DNA of 41,007 bases from a virus. This document shows, piece by piece, positions 5,917 through 15,239 of the stretch (positions within the stretch are counted from its first letter, which is position 1; every line of letters begins with the position of its first letter). The position numbers and the translations under genes were made by a program. The stretch covers positions 1-41,007 of IMG/VR virus record IMGVR_UViG_3300030419_002210, one strand, 5' to 3'. The notes beneath the pieces are model-generated. The model had not been told where the DNA came from. It worked only from the letters and a program-made list of their open reading frames with translations, and searched no databases.

Positions 5917-8900
5917 ATGGCAGAACCGGATATTAGCCCCGACATAGAATACCCGAGTTGGTATCTAAAGAATATTCAAGAAAAAAATTTCACACATTTC
6001 TTTATACACGTTCCTGTTGAATTTCTAAAATACTCTGCGGGTAATGAGTGGTTTACTGTAAATATTTCTAGAAATTATGGCGAACAAAAATATCCTGATG
6101 CTCGTCCAGAGTTCAATCAGGACAATATTAATTGGGTAATTGCTATAGCTGCCGAGCGTCTTGGGATTCCCGAGCATGAGCGTAATAGATTTAAAAGTCG
6201 TTCTTATCAGGAGGGCTTGGTAAACGTTATTTCAGGAGATGAGTTTTTTGGGAGTAATAACTTATCTAACGTTAAAAATGTTAGTAGAGTAGTAGAGGAA
6301 GTTATTGAACTATACGGCAAAAGCCCGAAAGAGGTTTGGGAACCCACTGATGTGTGGAGAGAACAGGTTGCCACAGAAACTGAAGAACAACGTGAGGTTG
6401 AAGAAGAAGAAGATACGTCTAGATCGGGGCTTAGTGCATTAGCACCTACGCTCGGACTAGAAGATTTACGTACAGCAGATATCGTATCTCAACGTCTTGT
6501 AGGTAGTCAGGAAGTACTTATAAATCAATCTGTAGATTATTTAGTTTATTTTTGGATGCAGTCCAATCCCGAAGCGACTGCTGAAGATGCCATTAATAGT
6601 ACTGAACTACAGCGTGGTCTTCAGGATTTTATTAGCTATGCAAATCTTCTAGAGCAAACTCGACAAGCTGCGGATGAGATGTTTGCTCAACGAACAGAAA
6701 TGGAACTTCTTCAAAATGACGATCCTGAGTTTAATGCTGTAGAAATACAAACACTACAAGACGCATGGGACGATAACTTTGCTTTAGTTAATCATTTAGA
6801 TGAGCAAGTATCTGATCTTGAATTTACAAATTCAAATAATGCTTGGTGGTTAGCGAGTATTGATATTGCTGCTATTCCAAGTATGTTTGAAACAGGGGGA
6901 TTTTTACAAGACCCTTATGGAAACCCTGACTTATTTGATGTTCAAGCATATGATCTTGCAAAAATAGGTGTCCTAAGCGCACTTGAGGATGAATATTTTA
7001 ATGGGGGTGGTCTTACTGCACGAACTCTAGAGTTTATTCAAGAACATGTAGACGAAAATTTTGATGAATGGTATGACGCATATAAGAGTGCTAGGTTATC
7101 AGCGTCTACAACAGACACTTTTGGTTCTTTGTGGATATTAGAGAACCATGTTGCAGACGATATAGAAGAAATTATTGAAAGACAAAGTAGCGATGTAACC
7201 TTTAATGAAGGGGTTCTTGCTGACTTATTTAACAGACAGTTTGGAAATACTTCTTCATGGACAGGGGGCAGACAACTTTCATATGAATTTCGTTCTCTTA
7301 TGAAAGAGGTAGTACACAAAAGGTTTGTTGATGCTTGGAATGATTACTCCGGTAGCGGGGATCTCTCCAACCGAGACTTGTATCCTAATAAAGACGATTT
7401 CTGGAAGACTCTATCTACAGAAGACTTTGACAGATGGATTGATCTTGAACTACAAGGAATGGTTACTAGCAACTATAAAGAAGGGCGAACTTTCTTAGAG
7501 CAATTAGATGCTGCGGGCTTGAGTTTGATACAGCTTTTTAAAGCTGCTGGAGATCCTAAACTAGGAGATCGTGATCGTCACGGAAATCTCGTTTTAGATT
7601 TTAATCCTACTGACGAAGATGCTGTACTCCTTGACTTTTTTGATGCCTTAGTAGCTTACAGTGAAAATCCTGACAATAATTTTATTGCATTAAAAGGAGA
7701 GGCTGACCCTGAATCCTTAGCGATAGTTCGTTTTGTAAACGATAATTTAGGAACAGTTTTAGATAATCTTCCTGACTGGTTAGTGCATGACGTATATGGG
7801 GCTGTAAGTGATAAGTTGACTGTAGCTTTGGAAGGTCAGCAACTTACAGAAGCTAACGCTGATGACATTTGGGATGCTATAACTATAGATGATGAAACTA
7901 ACCCTTTTAATGTATATAACACTCTTGCTGAATCTGTACTAACAGCAGTTGCTAGTTTTGGATTAGCAAATCAAGAGGCTCTTATTGAATATCTCACATC
8001 CTATAGTGATGCTGATGGAAATACTGGGATACTAAATGCGTTCAAAGCCCTTGATATTGATTGGAGTCTGTCTAATACTCTTCCCGGACTTGGGTTTCAA
8101 CTAAGTAAACTTTCAGAAGATGACTTCCCGGTTCCAGAACCGCCAGAACTTGCCCCAGAATTAGCGGGTATTCTTCCTTCGATGATTGATTATCTTCCTG
8201 ATGTTTTTAGGATGGATGCTATTCGTTTTGCTGAAAGTTTCCTTGAAACGGAGTGGGGATATCAAGAAACAATAGGTAAGTATGATGAAGAGAAAAGAGT
8301 TTCAAGAGAAGAGTTTATTGCTCTTGAACTTTTTCAATCTTCGTTAGAAGCAGGTATTGAAAGGTATTTAGAATCCCAGTTTGTTAATAATCCTATTGTG
8401 TCATTAATGATTGAATATTCAGGAGGGCTACGAGATTTCTTTACGGCGTTCCCATCTTTTAGTGAGTTAACCCCAGAGCAAATAATAAATGAGATTCGCA
8501 AAACTATATTCAATCCTCCAGAAGGGCAAGAAGGCCACCTTTCTGATGCGCTTTTAAACGCTGAGATTCAAGGTTTTATTGAAAAAGGTTTACTTGAAAG
8601 TGCTGAGTTTGCTGAGGAATACGGTGCTATTTACGAAAGTGATCCTGATGTTCTTCGGTGGAAAGCAGAAGAGGAGCGTGAAGAAAAAGAAGAAGAGTTT
8701 GAACTTGAAAAAGAAGAGAGAGAAGCAGAAGAAGAAGAGCGGGAGCAGGAACGATTACGTGAGGAAGAAGAGCGGGAACGTCAACTCCTAGCGCAGATTC
8801 AAATTCAAGGACGTAGTGCTGCTGAGATAGCCTTTAGAGAGCAGTATCAAGATATATTAGGAGCTGTAGTTGGGCCTGAACTTGCTTTTCAAATTCAACA

Positions 8901-9213
8901 AGATACAGTCCCGGGATTACAAACAGAGTTTTTAGAGATGTTTGAAGACTTTAAAGGGTTTCTGTCGCCCGATGAGTATGTTGCATTGACAGGAGAAGAG
9001 TTTGAACCAATGGCTACTGAATGGGATGCAGAGCGTGGAAGGTTAGGTGAAATGCAGTATAACTTCTTTCAACAGTTCGATGAAGATCGTATCCTTTCAC
9101 TTGCAAGACAGTCTCAGATAGCACGAACAAGATTTGATGCTCCTATAGCACGTAGACAACAAAGACAATTATTTACATCACCTAGAACTCCACAAGTTCC
9201 AACAGGATTTTAA
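5917..9213 (+). CDS. Large virion-associated protein, 1098 aa (putative internal protein)
   Basis: Unrecognised family. It is strongly acidic and largely helical, with no signal peptide. Around residues 913-960 is a nearly pure Glu/Arg/Lys stretch, predicted as one long charged single helix or coiled coil. It starts immediately after the portal stop (TAAATG) with GGAAGG upstream, and is itself followed with no gap by the 1759-aa gene. Two very large proteins between portal and scaffold are expected to be virion components. By analogy with short-tailed phages that carry large internal or ejection proteins, it may leave the head with the DNA. That role is inference. Confidence 0.6.
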   Translation: MAEPDISPDIEYPSWYLKNIQEKNFTHFFIHVPVEFLKYSAGNEWFTVNISRNYGEQKYPDARPEFNQDNINWVIAIAAERLGIPEHERNRFKSRSYQEGLVNVISGDEFFGSNNLSNVKNVSRVVEEVIELYGKSPKEVWEPTDVWREQVATETEEQREVEEEEDTSRSGLSALAPTLGLEDLRTADIVSQRLVGSQEVLINQSVDYLVYFWMQSNPEATAEDAINSTELQRGLQDFISYANLLEQTRQAADEMFAQRTEMELLQNDDPEFNAVEIQTLQDAWDDNFALVNHLDEQVSDLEFTNSNNAWWLASIDIAAIPSMFETGGFLQDPYGNPDLFDVQAYDLAKIGVLSALEDEYFNGGGLTARTLEFIQEHVDENFDEWYDAYKSARLSASTTDTFGSLWILENHVADDIEEIIERQSSDVTFNEGVLADLFNRQFGNTSSWTGGRQLSYEFRSLMKEVVHKRFVDAWNDYSGSGDLSNRDLYPNKDDFWKTLSTEDFDRWIDLELQGMVTSNYKEGRTFLEQLDAAGLSLIQLFKAAGDPKLGDRDRHGNLVLDFNPTDEDAVLLDFFDALVAYSENPDNNFIALKGEADPESLAIVRFVNDNLGTVLDNLPDWLVHDVYGAVSDKLTVALEGQQLTEANADDIWDAITIDDETNPFNVYNTLAESVLTAVASFGLANQEALIEYLTSYSDADGNTGILNAFKALDIDWSLSNTLPGLGFQLSKLSEDDFPVPEPPELAPELAGILPSMIDYLPDVFRMDAIRFAESFLETEWGYQETIGKYDEEKRVSREEFIALELFQSSLEAGIERYLESQFVNNPIVSLMIEYSGGLRDFFTAFPSFSELTPEQIINEIRKTIFNPPEGQEGHLSDALLNAEIQGFIEKGLLESAEFAEEYGAIYESDPDVLRWKAEEEREEKEEEFELEKEEREAEEEEREQERLREEEERERQLLAQIQIQGRSAAEIAFREQYQDILGAVVGPELAFQIQQDTVPGLQTEFLEMFEDFKGFLSPDEYVALTGEEFEPMATEWDAERGRLGEMQYNFFQQFDEDRILSLARQSQIARTRFDAPIARRQQRQLFTSPRTPQVPTGF

Positions 9214-12200
9214 ATGACACAAGAACGACAACGTTTTAATCCCGGTACTCCTCAGTATGGAGCGCAAGCTGAAGATAGCGCACAAGCTACTAGACTAGGG
9301 CAGATTCTTGCTTCTCAAGGAGCAACAGCCCCTTCACCTACAGATATATCACGATTACGTGCAGATGCTCCTGATCTTACACTAGAGGGGGCGCGTACTC
9401 GGCAAGATCGTACTTTAGAAGAACAAAGACGGGCTAATAACTGGCGTAATGCTTTTGCTTTTATAGGCGGTGGTACAAAGTGGGGTGTAATTGAAACTCC
9501 GTGGAAAGGGGCACCGAGTTGGGTTCGTTTAGTAAATCCTATTAAAACTGCATGGACAACAATGGAATGGTTTGGTGAAGAAGTTGGGCCTACAGTTTAT
9601 GAAGCGATGTTAATGAATCCCGCGGTGGGGCCGGGGATGGCTACGCGTCTTATAAATATGGCTACATTTGGTAGGGTTGAAAGTTTAAATAAATTTCATA
9701 AAGATTTAGAGTCTCAAATGCGAGAGTCTATTTATGAACAAAAGGGTATTTGGAATAAAGTTAAAGGCTATTATGAACTTGCAAGACAGCGTGCAAAACC
9801 TGTAGAAGAGGGTGGTCGAGAACAGATCTTCCCGGGAGAAAAGTTTGTTGGAGGTTTAGTATCAGACCCATTAAATCTTGCAGGTTTTGGAATACTAGGA
9901 AAAGTTCCAGTTGTAGGACGTATTGCTTTACCTGCTATTAGAGGTGCGCGTCTTCCTAAAGTAAATATTGCTAATCGTTCACTGTCTTTTCCAAAACGGG
10001 ATTTGCAGATAAAAATTGGATTAGGAGATTTTGAAGACGGGTATATAAAAACTGTCGAAGCCCCGTTTAGATGGGGAGCAAGGTTATACCGCAAACTTCC
10101 TAATAGTCGTGCCCAGTCTTCAAGAATGAGTGGACTTCGTGCTGCGGGAGTTTTTCATGAAGCTATTACTACTTTTACAGGTAAACAAATTGATCAGATT
10201 GATCCTATAGATAAAGATAGATTTATAGCCCGTATTCTTGACCCGGCAACTGTGCCTGATTCTCAACTCAGTCGGGGTGAAAAAGAACTACGAGACATAC
10301 TTTTTGATACTCCTGAGATATCTCAAACGGATTTAGGTAGGTTAATTAATAATGTTGATTTTGCTGATTCAGCCCTAAAGCCTAACGCTTTAGATATAGA
10401 AAAGCAGGTTGCTGTGTCAGTTATTTATGACATGGCTATCCGTGGCAAGATATCTGTAGAAGAAGCTGCTAAACGTATTATTGATGAACTTGGAGGAATA
10501 CAAACTGCCGATTCTGTTGATGCTGTAAGAGCCACTGTTAAAAATCGAACAACGTCTGTTTTCCAAGAACTTCAAAAACTTACAGTAGGAAACTCTAAAT
10601 CTGTATCCCGAGTTAAAGCTGCTATTGCAGGAAGGGCTTTTAATTTAACGGCTCAACGTGTAACAGTTCGTCCGTGGCAAAAGTGGGGGAAAGAAAGACC
10701 CGGGTCAGTTTCAGAAATTAAATCTAGACAAGGAGCGATAGCAGGACTAGTTGGTAATACTATTCATAGATCAAATCAAGCCTTCAATCTTGTTATGGGA
10801 AAAATTCTTTATGACATGATTGGGCGTCCTCTTTCTGGAATGGTTCTTATGTTCCCGGCTTTTTCTTTTCAGAATGCGGGTGAAGATATGATCAGGATGA
10901 TGTTAGGACAGACTAAAACTTCAAGATCAAGTCTTGCTGAGTTTAACGAGTTTATGTTGGGATTTGATGATATTCCTACTGATCTTTTAGGCGATAATCT
11001 TTTAGGTTCGGATAATCTTATTCGGGGTGTTTCGGGGGCTGTCGATCAAAAAGAACTTTTAAGGGCACCGGAAACTGTCCGTTTTCTACAGCCAGTAATG
11101 GATAAACTTCCGAATGACAGGGTTAAGCGTAGGGTTATAAATGGGCTAGGGTGGATGCACCCTAAAGCATGGAGAGATAAGTCTTCTGTTTGGTCTCGTC
11201 AGTACAGACGCAGCTTCATGATGCAGCGTTCATACCAACGTATAATGTCTGATCTTTTGGATAATGAGCCTGAACTTTTGCAGTTAATAAATCAGAGTTT
11301 GCCTAATGTGCAGCCTGATCGAGCAGAACGTTTGAAGAAGGGTATTATGATGCGCCTTCATTTAGGTGGAGACGCAATAAATAAGTACTCAGTAGATCTT
11401 GCAAGCGATACTTGGGATCAAGAAGAGATGATCTCTATTATCAGCAAATACCTTAACGATAGTTCTGAAACTGTATTTACTGATGTTACCCGGGCATCTT
11501 TAGAAGAGTGGGTTGCTAATCCCAATAGAACTACAAGGCAACTGCGTCAGTTTATGAAAGGTCTTAAAGCAGAGGCATATTCAGAATATATTTCAGGGGC
11601 TGAGGGTGTTCGTGTTGCAGTACAACTTGCAGCAGATACTTTTAATAACATTAGTTCTAGAAAAGAGTTTGCTGATTTAGCGCATCAGATGTATGACCTT
11701 ACAGATCAGTTAGCTACAAAGATTGATGATATTGAATTGACTGCGGGGTTCCGAGCAGCGCAACCAAATGTACGGAATCAAGACCGACAAAGAATATGGA
11801 CTGAAGCTACTGACGCAACAAAGGCGGCTGTCGATAGTATTGCTGAAGAGCGGGGTAAATTAATTCAAGCAGTAAGGGACGCTGAAAAGAAATGGATGGC
11901 TGATGTTGAGTATGCAGATACTCTTTCTCAAGGATTAAACGCTGATCTACGTTCTCTTATTGATTACAGGGGTAGTATTCATGCTGAAATAGAGGCTCGT
12001 TTTCAAGCAACTTCCGGTATTAACAGATGGATGAGAGACGATGCTTGGTGGCGAGATCACTATAGGATACGTACTGATTTTTATAAAGATTTTGTAAGAA
12101 GGCGTGAAGATGCGGCGGTAGCTAGACTAAATACTCAAAATGAAATAAGAAATGCTTTAAATCTAAAGCCTCCTCCAACTATAAAAAGTAGGAATTTTAA

Positions 12201-14493
12201 CAAGATTGGGCTAAAAGAAATTGCTGCTATTACAGGGGGTGTTCCTGATTCGGTAGTACATGGAATGTATAACGCTGCCTTTATGACAGAAGAACAGTGG
12301 GTAGATTTTATAATCCGTAAAGCTAACTCCGCAGGTCATACAGGTGTAACTCGGGATAAACTCGGGGCTATTTACAGAAAAGTTATGGGTTCTGCGAACC
12401 TAAAAAATAATTGGGGAGATGGGTTTAAGAAGTACGAAAACCAACTCTTCAATTTAGAGGCTGAGTTAAAAGCAGCAGCTAGAATAAAAGTTTCGGATAA
12501 TGAAGGTCGTGCAATACGCGAATTTGCTCAAGGGATTGCGGATGAACTTGATGGAAGAGCGGGAGTCCGTCACGTAAAACCAAACGGAGAGGTAGTTATT
12601 CTATACGGGGCTGCTGCTCAATCTGTAAGTAAAAGGAAACTGAAAGAAAGGCTTACTCGTTTTAATAAAGCTGTCTCTGAAGCACATGAAGATTTGAAGC
12701 AGACATTCGTTAACTATGCAGATCAAACTGTAGTTGATGATGTGATGAAAACAATATTTCCTTTTTGGAAATACGAAACAGCGCGTCTTCCGTTTTTGTT
12801 CCGTACTAGTATTACTCATCCCATTGCTTTTAATACTAACCATCCAGACGGAAAGTATTGGCAAGGAACTGAAGAAGGGTATATCCATCCTTCTGATCAA
12901 CCGTGGAATGATACTTGGGGGCTTAATCCTATTGGAGGTACCCTCTTTAATTCTACAAAGAGGATGGTAAATGCTGAATACCCGGCTTCAGAACAAACAG
13001 GAGTAATGGGTAAGTATGTAGCTGCTGAAGATGTAATGGAAAGGTTTGGGTTCTATCCCGGGCCTCATATTGGGTTCTTTACTAAATATGCAATCCCTAC
13101 TGTTGGAATGCCTGAACGAAAAGGTGAATTAGGTGAGGTAGTTCCTGATCTTATTCAATCCCCCTTGCAGCTTATTCAACAGATGAACATTCCGGGGATA
13201 TCTAATTTTGCAGCTACTCTGCGAAACTCGATGTTTCATGACCGTTTTTCACAGCACATGATAGCTAAACATCTTATTGAAGCAGGGTATAACCCTAAAG
13301 ATGTAAACTTTGAAACTCTTACTCCTGCTCCCGGAAGTCGTGTTCCTGCTGACGTATTAGAACAAGCTGTACATAATGCAGCTAGGGTTGAATGGGCGAG
13401 TGCCCAATTAGGCATGGTTAGATGGCGAGGTGACTCTGAAGTTAAGTACAGGGAAGCCCGAGATAATGCAGTTAAGACTTGGACTAAACTTTCTCAAAAA
13501 GAGTTGGATGGTCTTCGTCGTGATGGCATTTCTGTTCTAGATGTAGTCCCTATGCCTAAACCACTCAAAGCTGCTATGTTCGAGATTAATAATGCAGATG
13601 GTTTTAATGCTGCTAGAGCATTACTTGAAGGTGGTGAGCAAAGGCGTATTTCAGACTTGACTCGGGATTTCTATAAGCAAGTAGATAATCTAAGGACAGA
13701 TGCTAAGGAACAGATTGATCGTAACTTCCTTCGATGGCAACGAGGGGAACTAGGGGGACAAACTCTTCGAGACATTATTACTGAGTATCGTGGAACTCTT
13801 GCAACAGCAAAGGATGCTCTTGTTGGAAGAAAATGGGATCCAGAAATAAATGACTATAGAATCACAAATCCAGATGCTGATTACAGTGAAGTTCCACTAA
13901 CACATGAAGATTACTTAGAGTTGAGAGATCGTCTTGGTTCTGATGTTATTGGTCTAAGGCATCCTTTTGATGAACTCTTAGATACGTATTACACCATTAG
14001 ACCTCAAGATAAAGATAACGATGGTATTCCAGAATACGATGAGTTCTTTGATGCTCAAGAGGCATTCTTAAGGGACGCAGTTCCTAACGAGTACCGGGAA
14101 TTATTTATCGAGCATACTGAACGTAATATGACTGAGCCTGAAAAGGCTTTGAGGCATTTGCGTCGTAATGATCTTGGTGAGTATTTTTCAGTTGCAAGAG
14201 ATGTTGCAGATACAATGAACTTTGGAGGTTACGTTGATGAGTATTTCCGTACTCTATATTTGGGGGATGATGATCACGTTGAAGTAATGCGTAGCCACCC
14301 TCTATACAGAACGTGGACGAGACAAGTTAACGATAAAAAGAAGCGTCTAAGGGAGACTAATCCACGTATAGATTATGCTCTTAGGGCTTTTGGTTATACT
14401 ACGACTTGGGCTAACCCTGTAGCTAGGAATTGGTGGGAAATTGACGGAAGAAGATACCGCCTTGACCGTATGTGGGGATCTCGAAGTAGTTAG
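9214..14493 (+). CDS. Giant virion protein, 1759 aa (putative internal/ejection protein)
   Basis: The largest gene in the genome, rich in helices, with long amphipathic stretches but no tape-measure-like repeats. Visible landmarks: a hydrophobic segment around residues 540-560 (LSGMVLMFPAFSFQNAG), an aromatic motif near 1182-1200 (FPFWKYETARLPFLFR), and near residue 1599 an EF-hand-like loop DKDNDGIPEYDE with Asp at 1, 3, 5, Gly at 6 and Glu at 12. The ATG directly follows the TAA of the previous gene. The combination of size, head-module location and membrane-compatible segments suggests an internal protein ejected to bridge the cell envelope. No enzymatic motif (lysozyme, protease, polymerase) was recognised. 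Confidence 0.55.
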   Translation: MTQERQRFNPGTPQYGAQAEDSAQATRLGQILASQGATAPSPTDISRLRADAPDLTLEGARTRQDRTLEEQRRANNWRNAFAFIGGGTKWGVIETPWKGAPSWVRLVNPIKTAWTTMEWFGEEVGPTVYEAMLMNPAVGPGMATRLINMATFGRVESLNKFHKDLESQMRESIYEQKGIWNKVKGYYELARQRAKPVEEGGREQIFPGEKFVGGLVSDPLNLAGFGILGKVPVVGRIALPAIRGARLPKVNIANRSLSFPKRDLQIKIGLGDFEDGYIKTVEAPFRWGARLYRKLPNSRAQSSRMSGLRAAGVFHEAITTFTGKQIDQIDPIDKDRFIARILDPATVPDSQLSRGEKELRDILFDTPEISQTDLGRLINNVDFADSALKPNALDIEKQVAVSVIYDMAIRGKISVEEAAKRIIDELGGIQTADSVDAVRATVKNRTTSVFQELQKLTVGNSKSVSRVKAAIAGRAFNLTAQRVTVRPWQKWGKERPGSVSEIKSRQGAIAGLVGNTIHRSNQAFNLVMGKILYDMIGRPLSGMVLMFPAFSFQNAGEDMIRMMLGQTKTSRSSLAEFNEFMLGFDDIPTDLLGDNLLGSDNLIRGVSGAVDQKELLRAPETVRFLQPVMDKLPNDRVKRRVINGLGWMHPKAWRDKSSVWSRQYRRSFMMQRSYQRIMSDLLDNEPELLQLINQSLPNVQPDRAERLKKGIMMRLHLGGDAINKYSVDLASDTWDQEEMISIISKYLNDSSETVFTDVTRASLEEWVANPNRTTRQLRQFMKGLKAEAYSEYISGAEGVRVAVQLAADTFNNISSRKEFADLAHQMYDLTDQLATKIDDIELTAGFRAAQPNVRNQDRQRIWTEATDATKAAVDSIAEERGKLIQAVRDAEKKWMADVEYADTLSQGLNADLRSLIDYRGSIHAEIEARFQATSGINRWMRDDAWWRDHYRIRTDFYKDFVRRREDAAVARLNTQNEIRNALNLKPPPTIKSRNFNKIGLKEIAAITGGVPDSVVHGMYNAAFMTEEQWVDFIIRKANSAGHTGVTRDKLGAIYRKVMGSANLKNNWGDGFKKYENQLFNLEAELKAAARIKVSDNEGRAIREFAQGIADELDGRAGVRHVKPNGEVVILYGAAAQSVSKRKLKERLTRFNKAVSEAHEDLKQTFVNYADQTVVDDVMKTIFPFWKYETARLPFLFRTSITHPIAFNTNHPDGKYWQGTEEGYIHPSDQPWNDTWGLNPIGGTLFNSTKRMVNAEYPASEQTGVMGKYVAAEDVMERFGFYPGPHIGFFTKYAIPTVGMPERKGELGEVVPDLIQSPLQLIQQMNIPGISNFAATLRNSMFHDRFSQHMIAKHLIEAGYNPKDVNFETLTPAPGSRVPADVLEQAVHNAARVEWASAQLGMVRWRGDSEVKYREARDNAVKTWTKLSQKELDGLRRDGISVLDVVPMPKPLKAAMFEINNADGFNAARALLEGGEQRRISDLTRDFYKQVDNLRTDAKEQIDRNFLRWQRGELGGQTLRDIITEYRGTLATAKDALVGRKWDPEINDYRITNPDADYSEVPLTHEDYLELRDRLGSDVIGLRHPFDELLDTYYTIRPQDKDNDGIPEYDEFFDAQEAFLRDAVPNEYRELFIEHTERNMTEPEKALRHLRRNDLGEYFSVARDVADTMNFGGYVDEYFRTLYLGDDDHVEVMRSHPLYRTWTRQVNDKKKRLRETNPRIDYALRAFGYTTTWANPVARNWWEIDGRRYRLDRMWGSRSS

Positions 14494-14519
14494 CCTATAT
14501 ACAAAATGTGATATATAAT
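14490..14519 (+). promoter_or_regulatory. Possible promoter ahead of scaffold and capsid genes
   Basis: A perfect -10 TATAAT (14514-14519) with a poor -35 TTAGCC (14490-14495) 18 bp upstream. It lies in the only sizeable gap (90 bp) of the head module, right before scaffold and major capsid, which usually need extra transcription. Supported by position more than by the -35 match. Confidence 0.4.
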
Positions 14520-14529
14520 CAGGCTCACT

Positions 14530-14554
14530 GGCCTACAGTTGGCCTTAGATGGCC
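14530..14554 (+). promoter_or_regulatory. Three helically phased GGCC motifs in the scaffold leader
   Basis: GGCC at 14530, 14541 and 14551, spaced 11 and 10 bp, each preceded by CT, TT or AT. They lie between the putative promoter and the scaffold ribosome site (AAGGAG). They could be one-face protein-binding sites or alternative short RNA stems (GGCC pairs with GGCC). GGCC is otherwise rare in this genome's coding DNA. Confidence 0.35.
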
Positions 14555-14583
14555 CCGTTAAGGGAGTTTAAGGAGATTGCGTA

Positions 14584-15228
14584 ATGGCAGATGATAGTTT
14601 TAAAGAAGTACTTGAACAAATTAGTGATGAAGCGGTTCGTTCTAAAATATCGGACGCTATGACATCCCACATTTCAAGTCTTTCGGAGAAGTTCGAGAAG
14701 GATGCTTCTAGTCTCAGGTCTAGTCTGGATTCCCAATTAGCCTCCGCAGCGGAGAATAATAAGAATCTACAGATGGAAATTGCGGGCTTGAAGGACGGAA
14801 GTTTTGTAGCTAACAGCACAGGTGGTTTTGTAGAACTTACTGAAAGTCAAAGAGCATTGCAGAATAAGTGGAAACAGGATGAGGCAGAGGCCAAACGGTC
14901 AAGCGAACTAGCTTCTATACAAAAACAACTTGCGGATAAAGATTCCCAACTACTAGGTTATAGAAAAAAAGAACTCGCGCAGAACGGTGTCCCTGAAACT
15001 ATCTTGAATCGTGCTGAAACTGTAGAGCGATTAGACGATCTTTTAGCAATTTATGAGGCTGCTAAACCCCAACCCGCTTCGCAAAATAATATGCCTAACG
15101 GTAGTGTTGCAGGTACAGGAACTCTTGAAGGTTCTTCGACTCAATCGGTTAGTGATGACCCTTTAGCTAGAGCGCAGAATGAACTGGGTTCTCTTATAGA
15201 GTCATCTAAAAAATCAATTACAATTTGA
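14584..15228 (+). CDS. Capsid scaffolding protein
   Basis: 214 aa, predicted almost fully helical with a central coiled coil (about residues 30-75, heptads of Leu/Ile/Ala), Gln/Lys-rich middle, and a disordered Ser/Pro/Gly-rich segment around residues 158-190 before a basic C-terminal end. Small, acidic, helical proteins directly before the major capsid gene are typically scaffolds that guide procapsid assembly and bind the coat through the C-terminus. Good AAGGAG ribosome site 9 nt before ATG. Separated from the capsid gene by 11 nt. Confidence 0.75.
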   Translation: MADDSFKEVLEQISDEAVRSKISDAMTSHISSLSEKFEKDASSLRSSLDSQLASAAENNKNLQMEIAGLKDGSFVANSTGGFVELTESQRALQNKWKQDEAEAKRSSELASIQKQLADKDSQLLGYRKKELAQNGVPETILNRAETVERLDDLLAIYEAAKPQPASQNNMPNGSVAGTGTLEGSSTQSVSDDPLARAQNELGSLIESSKKSITI

Positions 15229-15239
15229 GGTAAATAGTT

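Noticed and set aside
5917-14493. Tape-measure protein
   Set aside because: Located before the scaffold and capsid, no tandem helical repeats, and no other long-tail genes (sheath, tube, chaperone pair).
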